From Pseudomonas graminis (GTDB lineage: Bacteria; Pseudomonadota; Gammaproteobacteria; Pseudomonadales; Pseudomonadaceae), in contig NZ_CP053746.1 of the NCBI RefSeq assembly GCF_013201545.1, positions 1,639,001-1,703,000 of the forward strand: a DNA stretch of 64,000 nucleotides, given 5' to 3'. Made by a program: the position numbers and the translations under genes. The notes below the pieces were generated by a model that saw only the letters and a program-made list of their open reading frames with translations, was not told the origin of the DNA and did not search any database. Below are positions 55,487 through 64,000 of the stretch, in pieces. Numbering within the stretch: position 1 is the stretch's first letter; each line of letters starts with the position of its first letter.

Positions 55487-56458
55487 ATGGCCGACATGCT
55501 GCAGAACATCCCCACTCATGTCATTACTGGCCCTCTAGGTGCCGGCAAGACGAGCCTGATCAGGCATCTTCTCAAGCAGAAACCGGCGGCCGAGCGCTGG
55601 GCTGTGTTGATCAATGAGTTCGGCCAGATAGGCCTGGATGCTGCGCTGCTGACGACCGACGACGATGGTATCGCACTTGGCGAAGTGGCTGGCGGTTGCC
55701 TGTGCTGCGTCAATGGCGCGCCTTTTCAGATTGGCCTCGGCCGGCTGTTACGCAAGGCCAGACCGGACCGCTTGTTCATCGAGCCCTCCGGGCTGGGGCA
55801 TCCGGTTCAGTTGATCAAGCAATTACAGGAGGCGCCCTGGGTTGGGGTCCTGGCGATCCAGCCCAGTGTCATTGTGCTCGACGCCCAGGCACTTGCCCAA
55901 GGCAAAGCGCTGCCGGACACCCAGCGAGACGCCCTCGCACAAGCTGGCCTGCTGCTAATGAACAAGTCCGAAGGGCTAAACGCGTCCACGCGAAAGGCGA
56001 TCACCGATGCGCTGCCTGTTCGCCCGCTGCGCTGGACTGACCACGGTGTATTGTCCCTGGCTTCGTTGCCCGGCATCGACGTCAGCGCTCAGGCTGGCTC
56101 AGACAATCCGGCCGTACCCCGGTCATTGGCCCAACTCCCCGCAGTGTGGGCAGACCCGATGACGCCGGTCTGCCTGAGCCAGCAACAGGCAGAGGGCTGG
56201 AGCATTGGCTGGCGCTGGCACCCTGAGCGAGTATTCAATGCGGCGAGCGTGCAGATTTGGCTGCAAAGCATGGGCTGGCGGCGCGCCAAGCTGGTTATCC
56301 ACAGCGAAAAGGGATGGATCTCGGGCAATGGGCTGAACGGGAGCACGCTGGAATGGGCATCGAGTGAGTGGCGCAAGGATTCTCGCCTTGAGCTGATCTT
56401 CGACGTGCCCCAAGACGAAGATGCTTTGCAGAGAACCCTAGCGGCCTGTCTGCGCTAG
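55487..56458 (+). CDS. Second CobW/COG0523-family GTPase
   Basis: 323 residues from the ATG at 55487, behind AGGAG. Walker A GPLGAGKTS (15-23), CLCC (71-74) in GGCLCCVNG, and EPSGLGHP are present; the C-terminal domain is shorter than in the first copy. The metal and client are unknown. Its start region has no Zur box that I can see, so regulation may differ from the first copy. Confidence 0.88.
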   Translation: MADMLQNIPTHVITGPLGAGKTSLIRHLLKQKPAAERWAVLINEFGQIGLDAALLTTDDDGIALGEVAGGCLCCVNGAPFQIGLGRLLRKARPDRLFIEPSGLGHPVQLIKQLQEAPWVGVLAIQPSVIVLDAQALAQGKALPDTQRDALAQAGLLLMNKSEGLNASTRKAITDALPVRPLRWTDHGVLSLASLPGIDVSAQAGSDNPAVPRSLAQLPAVWADPMTPVCLSQQQAEGWSIGWRWHPERVFNAASVQIWLQSMGWRRAKLVIHSEKGWISGNGLNGSTLEWASSEWRKDSRLELIFDVPQDEDALQRTLAACLR

Positions 56459-56478
56459 AGCGAGTTACCCACAGAGGG

Positions 56479-56871
56479 TCACTGCTTCCACTTGTTGTGT
56501 TCCTGACGCCACTGGCTGAGCTGGATGATTTCGGCGGTGGGCTTCGGGTCTTTGATTTCGAACGGGTAGGGCGCCAGCTCGATCTGGGCCGCGTGGGCAC
56601 CGAACATGGTGATCGTGCCGGGATGCCGATGCTCGCCGGTGACGGTGAACTCAAAGTTATAAATCCGCGCCAGGCGCTTACGGCCTTCATTGTCGCGTTT
56701 GAAGGCGACTCGTTTCAGCGCCACGTTGCCGTCAAGCAACTCGAGTTCGAGTTTGGCGCAATGCTGTTTGACGCGTTCGAGCGCCCGTTCGCGCAGGCCA
56801 TGGGCGTGCCACAGCCAGGCGCCGGCAGTCGCCAGCAGCATGAGGACGAAAATGTTGCCCAGGGTCAGCAT
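56479..56871 (-). CDS. DUF3301-type membrane-anchored protein
   Basis: 130 residues. One N-terminal transmembrane helix (GNIFVLMLLATAGAWLWHAHG) precedes a soluble domain with LELLDGNVALKRV and YNFEFTVTGEHRH, the usual DUF3301 pattern. Function unknown. It converges with the second cobW gene and diverges from pdxY. Confidence 0.82.
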   Translation of the reverse strand: MLTLGNIFVLMLLATAGAWLWHAHGLRERALERVKQHCAKLELELLDGNVALKRVAFKRDNEGRKRLARIYNFEFTVTGEHRHPGTITMFGAHAAQIELAPYPFEIKDPKPTAEIIQLSQWRQEHNKWKQ

Positions 56872-57005
56872 GGAAAAGGAACTCCAACAGAAGGCTTGCA
56901 GCTTAACTGCGTCGGGTGACAGACAGCCATAGCCCGAAAGTTTAATTTCGCTTCACTTCGTCCGGCATCGCCACTACTGTGCCTTCCCGGTCTCAGGAAC
57001 CTGTC

Positions 57006-57872
57006 ATGAAACGTACGCCCCATCTACTCGCCATCCAGTCGCATGTCGTGTTTGGTCACGCCGGCAACAGCGCAGCCGTGTTCCCTATGCAGCGTATCGG
57101 CATCAATGTCTGGCCGCTGAATACCGTTCAGTTCTCCAACCACACTCAGTATGGACACTGGGCGGGGGAAGTCCTGGCGCCGCAGCAGATTCCGGCGTTG
57201 GTCGAGGGCATTGCCGCGATAGGCGAGCTGGGCAATTGCGATGCGGTGCTGTCGGGTTATCTGGGGAGCGCAGCGCAGGGACGGGCGATTCTGAGCGCCG
57301 TTGCGCACATCAAACGCGCCAATCCACGCGCGCTGTATGTGTGTGATCCGGTGATGGGGCACCCGGAAAAGGGCTGCATCGTGCCGCAGGAGGTCAGCGA
57401 TTTCCTGCTCGATGAGGCCGCAGCGGTTGCTGACTTTCTGTGTCCGAATCAGTTGGAGCTGGACAGCTTCTCCGGCCGCAAACCTGAATCGTTGCTCGAC
57501 TGCGTGGCCATGGCGCGAGCATTGCTGGCCCGAGGCCCCAAGGCGGTAGTCGTCAAGCACCTGGCCTACCCGGGAAAACCCGCAGACGGCTTTGAAATGC
57601 TGCTGGTGACCGAGCACGAAACCTGGCACCTGCGTCGGCCGCTCCTGGCATTCCCTCGACAGCCGGTCGGCGTGGGCGATCTGACTTCCGGGCTGTTCCT
57701 GTCCCGCATTCTGCTCGGTGACGACCTGCGTAGCGCCTTCGAATTCGCGGCGTCAGCGGTGCATGAAGTGCTGCTGGAAACCCAGGCCTGCGGCAGCTAC
57801 GAGCTGGAGCTGGTGCGCGCGCAGGACCGAATCGCTCACCCGCGCGTCAGGTTCGAAGCGGTCCGGCTGTAA
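57006..57872 (+). CDS. pdxY: Pyridoxal kinase
   Basis: 288 residues from the ATG at 57006, after AGGAACC. Ribokinase fold with [17 protein letters not shown] near the start, [10 protein letters not shown] for substrate and Mg binding, and the [15 protein letters not shown] anion-hole/catalytic-Asp motif. It phosphorylates pyridoxal in the B6 salvage pathway. Length is standard. Confidence 0.94.
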   Translation: MKRTPHLLAIQSHVVFGHAGNSAAVFPMQRIGINVWPLNTVQFSNHTQYGHWAGEVLAPQQIPALVEGIAAIGELGNCDAVLSGYLGSAAQGRAILSAVAHIKRANPRALYVCDPVMGHPEKGCIVPQEVSDFLLDEAAAVADFLCPNQLELDSFSGRKPESLLDCVAMARALLARGPKAVVVKHLAYPGKPADGFEMLLVTEHETWHLRRPLLAFPRQPVGVGDLTSGLFLSRILLGDDLRSAFEFAASAVHEVLLETQACGSYELELVRAQDRIAHPRVRFEAVRL

Positions 57873-57890
57873 ACCGAACCCGGTGCTGGC

Positions 57891-58376
57891 TTAAACCGGC
57901 TCATCCTTGATTTCACGATAACGCTTCTCCAGTTCCTGACGGATCTGGCGGCGTTGTTGTGCCTGCACGTAACGGCGCTTGTCCTCGCTGTTGGCCGGTG
58001 TCAGCGGCGGTACGCTGGCAGGTTTGCGCTGGTCATCCACCGCCACCATGGTGAAGAAGCAGCTGTTGGTATGACGAACCGAGCGCTCGCGGATGTTTTC
58101 GGTCACCACCTTGATGCCCACCTCCATGGACGTATTGCCGGTGTAGTTGACCGATGCCAGGAACGTGACCAGCTCGCCGACGTGAATTGGCTCACGGAAA
58201 ATCACCTGATCCACCGACAGGGTTACCACATAACGCCCTGCGTAACGGCTCGCGCACGCGTAGGCCACTTCGTCGAGGTACTTCAGAAGCGTCCCGCCGT
58301 GCACATTGCCGGAGAAGTTGGCCATGTCCGGGGTCATCAATACAGTCATCGACAGCTGGGCGTTTCCGGGTTCCAT
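57891..58376 (-). CDS. Acyl-CoA thioesterase, hotdog fold (YciA-like)
   Basis: 161 residues from the ATG at 58376; a GTG at 58388 is also possible and neither has a clear ribosome binding site. NFSGNVHGGTLLKYLDEVAY carries the catalytic Asp of the hotdog helix, and VDQVIFREPIHVGELV and NTSMEVGIKV follow. It hydrolyses acyl-CoAs in the cytoplasm. The C-terminal ~30 residues are a charged helix. Confidence 0.9.
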   Translation of the reverse strand: MEPGNAQLSMTVLMTPDMANFSGNVHGGTLLKYLDEVAYACASRYAGRYVVTLSVDQVIFREPIHVGELVTFLASVNYTGNTSMEVGIKVVTENIRERSVRHTNSCFFTMVAVDDQRKPASVPPLTPANSEDKRRYVQAQQRRQIRQELEKRYREIKDEPV

Positions 58377-58687
58377 AGCGTTGCTCACGGTCTAAAAAGG
58401 GTCAGAAGGCACCTTACTCGGGTGCTCGAATGCAGATTGGCGACAAAACCATCGATACCGGGACGCCAACGGCCGCTCCGCCGTCACGCCCTGTACCCAT
58501 CTGTTTCCATATATTGCACTGGCTTCTCGCGCTTTTGTGCGGTGTTAACCTGCGGAAGCCCTTGGATGGGGTAAATCCTGCGTCTCAGTCAGAATATTCA
58601 GGCCTCGTTGGCGAGTTTTCGTACAGCAGTCGTCTCTCTTTCAGGCGGATACGCGTATTTCACCGATTGCCAGCAGGAGCAGCGCCC

Positions 58688-60442
58688 ATGCATGCCATCA
58701 GTTTCATTCAAGACCTGGCTGTGATCATGCTCGTCGCTGGCGTCGTAACGGTGGTGTTTCATCGGCTCAAGCAACCGGTGGTGCTGGGCTACATCGTCGC
58801 CGGCTTCATCATCGGCCCGCACACCCCGCCGTTTGGCCTCATTCACGACGAGGACACCATCAAGACCCTCGCCGAACTCGGCGTGATCTTTCTGATGTTC
58901 TGCCTCGGCCTGGAATTCAGTCTGCGCAAGCTGTTCAAGGTCGGCGCGACGGCGTTCATTGCCGCGTTTCTCGAAATCATGCTGATGATCTGGATCGGTT
59001 ACGAAATCGGCCAGTTCTTCGCCTGGAACACCATGGATTCGCTGTTCCTGGGTGCCATTCTGGCGATCTCGTCCACCACCATCATCGTCAAAGCGCTCAA
59101 CGACCTGAAGATGAAAAACCAGCGCTTCGCCCAGCTGATTTTCGGTGTGCTCATTGTTGAGGACATCCTCGGCATTGGCATCATCGCGCTCTTGTCAGGC
59201 ATCGCCGTGAGCGGCACGGTCAGCTCCGGTGAGGTGTTTTCCACGGTCGGCAAGCTGTCGCTATTCATGATTGTCGCGCTGGTCATCGGCATTCTGGTCG
59301 TGCCGCGGTTGCTGGCTTATGTGGCGAAGTTCGAAAGCAACGAGATGCTGCTGATCACGGTGCTAGGCCTGTGCTTCGGGTTTTGCCTGCTGGTGGTCAA
59401 ACTCGAGTACAGCATGGTGCTGGGCGCATTTCTCATCGGTGCGATCATGGCCGAATCCAGGCAACTGGCCAAAATCGAGCACTTGGTCGAGCCCATCCGT
59501 GACATGTTTAGCGCGATCTTCTTCGTCGCAATCGGCTTGATGATCGATCCGAAGATTCTGCTCGATTACGCCTGGCCCATTGCCGTGATCACCGTCGCCG
59601 TGGTGCTGGGCAAGATGATTTCCTGCGGGCTTGGCGCTTTTATCGCCGGCAACGACGGCAAGACCTCCTTGCGGGTGGGAATGGGGCTGTCACAGATCGG
59701 CGAATTCTCCTTCATCATCGCAGCGCTGGGGATGACGCTGCAGGTCACCAGCGATTTTCTCTACCCGGTCGCCGTGGCGGTTTCCGCGATCACCACGCTC
59801 TTGACCCCTTACCTCATCCGCGCAGCCGATCCGCTGTCGCACACGCTGGGCGCCATTGTTCCTGCACGCATGGCACGTGTGTTCGGAATGTACGGGGAGT
59901 GGCTGCGCAGCATTCAGCCTCAAGGGCAGGGCGCGGTGTTGGCGGCAATGATCCGCAAGATTCTGCTGCAAGTCGGTATCAATCTGGCGCTGGTCATCGC
60001 CATCTTCTTCACCGGGGCATTTTTTGCGGAGCGGATTGGCGTGTATTTCAGCGATTGGGTCAGCGATGTCGGGCAGCAAAAAGCCTGGATCTGGGGTGCG
60101 TCGTTGCTGCTGTCACTGCCGTTTCTGATCGCTGCTTATCGCAAGCTCAAGGCGCTGTCGATGCTGCTGGCAGAGATGAGCGTGAAGCCGGAGATGGCGG
60201 GCAGGCACACAGCGCGCGTCCGTCGGGTGATCGCCGAAGTGATCCCGCTGCTGTCATTGATGGTGATTTTCCTGCTCATCGCATTGCTGTCATCCAGCAT
60301 GCTGCCGACGCGTGAGTGGTTAATGCTGATCGTCGTTGTGGCGGCCGTAGTGGCTGCGGTGCTGTGGCGCTGGTTCATCCGGGTGCATACGCGGATGCAA
60401 ATCGCGTTGCTCGAAACCCTGGGCAATCATCCAGAGCCCTGA
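58688..60442 (+). CDS. KefB/CPA2-type cation:proton antiporter
   Basis: 584 residues from the ATG at 58688, after AGGAG; the longer ORF upstream is not coding. The CPA2 membrane domain is clear (QPVVLGYIVAGFIIGPHTPP, GVIFLMFCLGLEFSLRKL, SSTTIIVKAL, VEDILGIGIIAL). Extra transmembrane segments replace the usual C-terminal TrkA-N nucleotide-binding domain, so ligand gating as in KefB/KefC is unlikely. Substrate probably K+ or Na+ against H+. Confidence 0.9.
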   Translation: MHAISFIQDLAVIMLVAGVVTVVFHRLKQPVVLGYIVAGFIIGPHTPPFGLIHDEDTIKTLAELGVIFLMFCLGLEFSLRKLFKVGATAFIAAFLEIMLMIWIGYEIGQFFAWNTMDSLFLGAILAISSTTIIVKALNDLKMKNQRFAQLIFGVLIVEDILGIGIIALLSGIAVSGTVSSGEVFSTVGKLSLFMIVALVIGILVVPRLLAYVAKFESNEMLLITVLGLCFGFCLLVVKLEYSMVLGAFLIGAIMAESRQLAKIEHLVEPIRDMFSAIFFVAIGLMIDPKILLDYAWPIAVITVAVVLGKMISCGLGAFIAGNDGKTSLRVGMGLSQIGEFSFIIAALGMTLQVTSDFLYPVAVAVSAITTLLTPYLIRAADPLSHTLGAIVPARMARVFGMYGEWLRSIQPQGQGAVLAAMIRKILLQVGINLALVIAIFFTGAFFAERIGVYFSDWVSDVGQQKAWIWGASLLLSLPFLIAAYRKLKALSMLLAEMSVKPEMAGRHTARVRRVIAEVIPLLSLMVIFLLIALLSSSMLPTREWLMLIVVVAAVVAAVLWRWFIRVHTRMQIALLETLGNHPEP

Positions 60443-60479
60443 ATCAGCCTCGAAGTGCGTGCCTCGAGGCTGATTCAGG
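60438..60479 (+). terminator. Long hairpin at the antiporter 3' end
   Basis: CCTGAATCAGCCTCGA (60438-60453) pairs perfectly over 16 bp with 60464-60479. The arm overlaps the stop codon. There is no T-run, so it may serve convergent genes in both directions or stabilise the mRNA. Confidence 0.65.
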
Positions 60480-60494
60480 AGAGGGCAATGAGTC

Positions 60495-60902
60495 TCAGCT
60501 TTCCAGCCAGACGTCCCGCGCCCAGTGCCAGACGGATTCCCAGCTTTCTTCGGTGACGAGTTCTTCTTCGCCAGACCACAGCACCACAGTGCCGTCTTCT
60601 TCAACGCAGTAGTAATCCTCCCCATCCTGACAGATCGGGATCAGGTCGCGCGCCACCCCGATGTCCCAAGCGGTCGCCGCCACTTCCGGCAAATACGTAC
60701 GGGAGCCCGGATCGGTGACAGTGACGGGCTCAAGGCTGCCGTAGACCACGTCGCTGACGGTCAGCAAGAACTCCTTGAAGACGAAGGGGATATTGATGAA
60801 CAGTTGCTCCTCAACCTCGACCAACTGATCTTCATCAGGCAGCTCGAGCGGGACAGGGACCGGTTCATTGGCTTCACGGAGTTGTTCGATGACTTCTTCC
60901 AC
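60495..60902 (-). CDS. SMI1/KNR4 (SUKH) family protein
   Basis: 135 residues from a GTG. Very acidic, with the SUKH pattern: LREANEPVPVPLELPDEDQL, IPFVFKEFLLTVSDVVYGSLEP and ICQDGEDYYCVEEDGTVVLW. SUKH proteins are often immunity proteins for toxins, but no toxin is nearby and this gene sits among housekeeping genes, so a conserved cellular role is as likely. Confidence 0.82.
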   Translation of the reverse strand: MEEVIEQLREANEPVPVPLELPDEDQLVEVEEQLFINIPFVFKEFLLTVSDVVYGSLEPVTVTDPGSRTYLPEVAATAWDIGVARDLIPICQDGEDYYCVEEDGTVVLWSGEEELVTEESWESVWHWARDVWLES

Positions 60903-60974
60903 GACGTGGATCCTCTAACGATTTGCGCGGGTTATACAGTAGCTCAAAGGCATCGCCAAATTAACTTGGCTTCT

Positions 60975-61009
60975 ATAAAAAGCAGAACCCCGGAACAAGT
61001 CCGGGGTTC
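60975..61009 (-). terminator. Rho-independent terminator of the Tim44-like gene
   Basis: Minus strand: GAACCCCGG and its complement form a 9-bp stem with a 7-base loop, followed by a T-rich tract (CTGCTTTTTATA). Confidence 0.88.
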
Positions 61010-61030
61010 ATTTGCAGCAGCTCAGCGGTA

Positions 61031-61885
61031 TTAGCCGTTCTGGCGGATACCTGCCACCAGCCAAGGCTGGTTGTCGCCCTGAGCGCGTTCCATGTTCCAG
61101 CTTTCGCTGAAGACTTCGCCCTGATCGAAGCGCGACGTTTTCGACACACCGCTGAAGGTCAGCGTGGCGATGGTCTTGTCGGCGCGGTCATCCAGACCGT
61201 CGAGCTGCACGGAAAGGTTGTCGATGAACGTGGACTGAAAGCCTTCACCGAGATCGGCGCGTTCTTTCTTCAGGAACTGCAGCATCTGCGGGGTCACGAA
61301 CTCGGAGATCTTATCCATCTCGTTCGCATCCCAGTGCTGTTGCAGCGACTGGAAGTGGCTGCGGGCCGCTTCAATAAAGCGTTCTTCGTTGAACCAGGCT
61401 GGCGCGTTGATCACTGGACGGGCTGCCGCTGCTGGAGCGGAACCGCCGAAGATCGAGTTCTGGGCCGGTTGTGGTTGTTCGAAGGTTTCACGCTGGTAAG
61501 GAGCACCGGCGGGAGCCATCTGTGGCTGCTGTTTGCGTCGACGGGCCGCGATGAAGCGGAAGATCACGAAGGCGATGATCGCCATGATCAGGATGTCGAA
61601 GAACTGCATGCCCTCGAAGCCACCGCCCATGAACATGGAGGCCAGAAGACCACCGGCGGCGAGACCGGCCAGTGGGCCCAGCCATTTGGAAGCACCGCCC
61701 GCAGCAGGCGCAGGACGGCCAGCGGCATTAGGTGCTGCGGCAGGAGTAGAAGGAGCTGTTTGACGCGCCTGGTGACTTGGCGCCGAGCCCATGCTCTTGC
61801 CACCACCGAAACGCGCAGCATTGACATCAAGGCTCATGGTGAGCCCGATGATCATTGCCAAAGCGATGCTAAGAAAACGTTGCAT
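61031..61885 (-). CDS. Tim44-like domain membrane protein
   Basis: 284 residues from the ATG at 61885. A signal or anchor segment (SIALAMIIGLTMSLDVNA) is followed by a low-complexity Ala/Pro/Gly linker, a Gly-rich hydrophobic segment, a second transmembrane helix (FFDILIMAIIAFVIFRFIAA) and a C-terminal Tim44/MRPL45 domain (about 165-284, with ARSHFQSLQQHWDANEMDKI). Function in bacteria is unclear. Confidence 0.88.
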   Translation of the reverse strand: MQRFLSIALAMIIGLTMSLDVNAARFGGGKSMGSAPSHQARQTAPSTPAAAPNAAGRPAPAAGGASKWLGPLAGLAAGGLLASMFMGGGFEGMQFFDILIMAIIAFVIFRFIAARRRKQQPQMAPAGAPYQRETFEQPQPAQNSIFGGSAPAAAARPVINAPAWFNEERFIEAARSHFQSLQQHWDANEMDKISEFVTPQMLQFLKKERADLGEGFQSTFIDNLSVQLDGLDDRADKTIATLTFSGVSKTSRFDQGEVFSESWNMERAQGDNQPWLVAGIRQNG

Positions 61886-62090
61886 AAGGGAATTCCCGTT
61901 TGTGGATTGCACGCGCGCCATGTTGCACAGGACAAATGGGGATGACCAGCGGCCATATGTTTCCGGCTTTTGCGTGAATCTTCACCTGCCTGTCCTACTT
62001 GGGTTGTAGGCAGATGAAGAAAGTTCTGTAGGAAAGATGGGGGGTGGATGTGGGAATGCAAGGGGGCATTAACGCATCGCCAGTCGTCGA
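61886..62090. other. Intergenic region between the Tim44-like gene and uvrD
   Basis: 205 bp downstream of uvrD and upstream of the Tim44-like gene. No gene or clear hairpin was recognised. Confidence 0.4.
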
Positions 62091-64000
62091 TCACACAGGC
62101 TCAAGCTTCGCGTACCCCAGCATCAGCCACTTGCTGCCTTCCGAGAAATTCACCTGGACCCGTGCCTGAGCGCCTGAACCCTCGAAGTTGAGGATCACGC
62201 CTTCACCAAACACCGCATGCTGCACGTGCTGACCCAGGGAGAACTGGCTCTGCGGAATGGCTTCGCCATCGAACAGACGACTTGGGGCCATGGTTTTGGA
62301 GCCGCCGAACGGACGGGTCACGCTGTTGGACAGCCGCACTTCCTGAATCAGGTTGGGCGGGACCTCCCGTACGAAGCGCGAGACCTTGTTGTAGGTTTCG
62401 CTGCCGTACAGGCGTCGGGTTTCTGCGTATGTCATCACTAGATGCTGCATCGCGCGGGTGATGCCCACGTAAGCCAGACGACGCTCTTCTTCCAGACGCC
62501 CCGGCTCTTCCAGGCTCATCTTGTGCGGAAACAGGCCTTCTTCCATGCCCACCAGGAAGACGTACGGGAACTCCAGACCTTTGGCGCTGTGCAGCGTCAT
62601 CAACTGAATGCTGTCTTCGTGCTCATCCGCCTGCGTATCGCCTGCCTCCAACGAGGCGTGCCCGAGGAATGCAGCCAGCGGCGTCAGGTCTTCCTCTTCG
62701 TCACTGTTCTCGAAAGCGCGCGCGGCGCTGACCAGTTCCTCAAGGTTTTCCACCCGGGCCTGGCCTTTCTCGCCTTTTTCTTCCTTGTGGTACGTGATCA
62801 GGCCGGACTGCTCGATGACCGTTTGGGTCATCAGGTGCAGGGGCATGTCTGCGGCCTTCGCGGCGAGGTTTTCGATCAGTTCGATGAACGCGCCCAGCGC
62901 GCTCGCCGCACGACCGGCCAAGCCTTTGTTGGCGACCAGCAGGCGCATGGCCTCCCACATCGACACGTCGGCATGGCGCGCGTGCTCGCGGATGGCTTCG
63001 ACGGTTTTCTCGCCGATACCGCGAGGTGGAACGTTGATCACCCGCTCCAGCGCTGAATCGTTGCCGCGACCGTCAAGCAGGCGCATATACGCCATGGCGT
63101 TCTTGATTTCGGCGCGCTCGAAGAATCGCTGGCCACCGTAGATACGGTACGGGATGCGCTCGCGCAGCAAGGCTTCTTCAAGTACCCGTGATTGGGCGTT
63201 GGAGCGGTACAGAATGGCGATGTCGCTGCGCGCGAGGCCGGTCTTGATCGCGCTTTCAATGGTCTCGACCACGTAGCGCGCTTCGTCGTGTTCGTTGAAT
63301 GCTGCGTAAAGGCTGATCAGTTCGCCATCGCCGACGTCCGTCCACAGCTCTTTGCCCAGACGCCCGGTGTTGTTGACGATCAAACCGTTGGCGGCCTTGA
63401 GGATGCTCGCGGTGGAGCGATAGTTTTGCTCCAGGCGAATGGTCTCGGTGTCGGGGAAGTCTTCGGAATACTGATGAATATTCTCGATCTTCGCGCCGCG
63501 CCAGCCGTAAATGGACTGATCGTCGTCGCCGACCACCATCAGGCTGTCGCCACCCTGGGCGAGCAGGCGCAACCAGGCGTATTGAACGGCGTTGGTGTCC
63601 TGGAATTCGTCCACCAGCACGTGGCGGAAACGACGCTGGTAATGCGCAAGCAGGCTCGGGTTGTCGCGCCAAAGGTCCAGCGCCCGAAGCAGCAACTCGG
63701 AGAAGTCAATAACGCCAGCGCGCTGACAGGCCGCTTCGTACGCCTCGTAGACCGACTTCATGGTCGTTAGAAACAGGTCGCCCGAAGCCTGAATGTGCTT
63801 GGGGCGCAGCCCTTCGTCCTTCTGCCCATTGATGAACCACTGCGCCTGCCGTGCCGGCCAGCGCTGCTCATCAAGATTCAGCTCGCGCATGACGCGCTTG
63901 ACCAGTCGCTGTTGGTCATCGCTGTCAAGAATCTGGAAGCTTTGATTCAGCCCCGCTTCCTGCCAGTGCGCCCGGAGCAGGCGATGCGCCAGGCCGTGGA
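62091..64000 (-). CDS. uvrD: DNA helicase II (5' end outside window)
   Basis: The translation runs in frame to the window edge with UvrD homology upstream of residue M at 63890 (HGLAHRLLRAHWQEAG, ILDSDDQQRLVKRVM), so the N-terminus with Walker A lies outside. Visible helicase motifs: VDEFQDTNAVQYAW (II), VVGDDDQSIYGWRGA (III), LEQNYRS (IV), IQLMTLHSAKGLEFPYVFLVG (V) and YVGITRAM (VI). A C-terminal Tudor-like tail (VQHAVFGEGVILNFEG) binds RNA polymerase in UvrD/PcrA. It unwinds DNA in excision and mismatch repair. Confidence 0.97.
   Translation of the reverse strand, partial: HGLAHRLLRAHWQEAGLNQSFQILDSDDQQRLVKRVMRELNLDEQRWPARQAQWFINGQKDEGLRPKHIQASGDLFLTTMKSVYEAYEAACQRAGVIDFSELLLRALDLWRDNPSLLAHYQRRFRHVLVDEFQDTNAVQYAWLRLLAQGGDSLMVVGDDDQSIYGWRGAKIENIHQYSEDFPDTETIRLEQNYRSTASILKAANGLIVNNTGRLGKELWTDVGDGELISLYAAFNEHDEARYVVETIESAIKTGLARSDIAILYRSNAQSRVLEEALLRERIPYRIYGGQRFFERAEIKNAMAYMRLLDGRGNDSALERVINVPPRGIGEKTVEAIREHARHADVSMWEAMRLLVANKGLAGRAASALGAFIELIENLAAKAADMPLHLMTQTVIEQSGLITYHKEEKGEKGQARVENLEELVSAARAFENSDEEEDLTPLAAFLGHASLEAGDTQADEHEDSIQLMTLHSAKGLEFPYVFLVGMEEGLFPHKMSLEEPGRLEEERRLAYVGITRAMQHLVMTYAETRRLYGSETYNKVSRFVREVPPNLIQEVRLSNSVTRPFGGSKTMAPSRLFDGEAIPQSQFSLGQHVQHAVFGEGVILNFEGSGAQARVQVNFSEGSKWLMLGYAKLEPV

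Noticed and set aside
1..64000. tRNA or rRNA genes
   Set aside because: No cloverleaf-like sequence or CCA-ended tRNA pattern, and no rRNA sequence, was recognised by eye; a dedicated scan was not possible.

Overview
The window looks like chromosomal DNA of a Pseudomonas species, probably of the fluorescens/syringae complex. The evidence is the high GC content, the Pseudomonas-type gene set (glmS, uvrD, pdxY, opgD, CobW paralogues), REP/REPIN repeats of Pseudomonas type, and a perfect parS palindrome. The window starts inside glmS and ends inside uvrD. Both genes lie on the origin-proximal side of many Pseudomonas chromosomes, so this may be an accessory-rich arm next to oriC. The species cannot be fixed from the sequence alone.

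Layout. 1-1.15 kb: 3' half of glmS with its terminator and the attTn7 target. 1.5-17.9 kb: a two-partner secretion / contact-dependent inhibition (CDI) locus. It has an outer-membrane transporter, a 3484-residue CdiA-like exoprotein and an immunity gene, followed by two displaced toxin/immunity modules. One displaced module carries a copy of the pretoxin region and a nuclease-like toxin; the other toxin is decayed but its immunity gene is intact. 18-19.6 kb: a soluble PAS-PAS chemoreceptor and a small ORF. 19.7-32.4 kb: the most interesting region, a probable small-molecule pathway. Two LysR regulators and a DMT-family exporter flank a tightly overlapping run: cupin, methionyl-tRNA-synthetase-like enzyme, FAD amino-acid oxidase, a type-I periplasmic-binding-fold protein without signal peptide, a flavin N-hydroxylase, an SbnA-like PLP enzyme, an SbnB-like dehydrogenase and a 600-residue flavoprotein. 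N-hydroxylase + cupin + MetRS-like enzyme is the known toolkit for N-N (hydrazine) bond formation, and SbnA/SbnB is the known route to L-2,3-diaminopropionate. Having both in one operon, without any peptide synthetase or carrier protein, suggests an unusual hydrazine-type amino acid or antimetabolite. The same stretch carries a dense cluster of perfect 9-bp DnaA-box-like words in several reading frames.

32.4-39.7 kb: a solute-binding protein, a glycosidase with a Wzy/O-antigen-ligase-like membrane protein, OpgD and a stand-alone dihydrolipoamide dehydrogenase. 40-46.1 kb: a four-gene operon of three SPFH/HflK-HflC-type proteins and a P1B metal ATPase. 46.4-51.4 kb: cyclopropane synthase, cardiolipin synthase, a DUF3617-type secreted protein, parS and an N-acetylmuramoyl-alanine amidase. 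51.5-53.3 kb: an IS110-family element sitting in a REPIN. 53.4-64 kb: two CobW GTPases (the first behind a consensus Zur box), small exported proteins, pdxY, a thioesterase, a KefB-type antiporter, an SMI1/KNR4 protein, a Tim44-like protein and uvrD.

All calls are from reading sequence and translation by eye. No searches or structure predictions were run. Counts of short motifs are also by eye and may miss instances.
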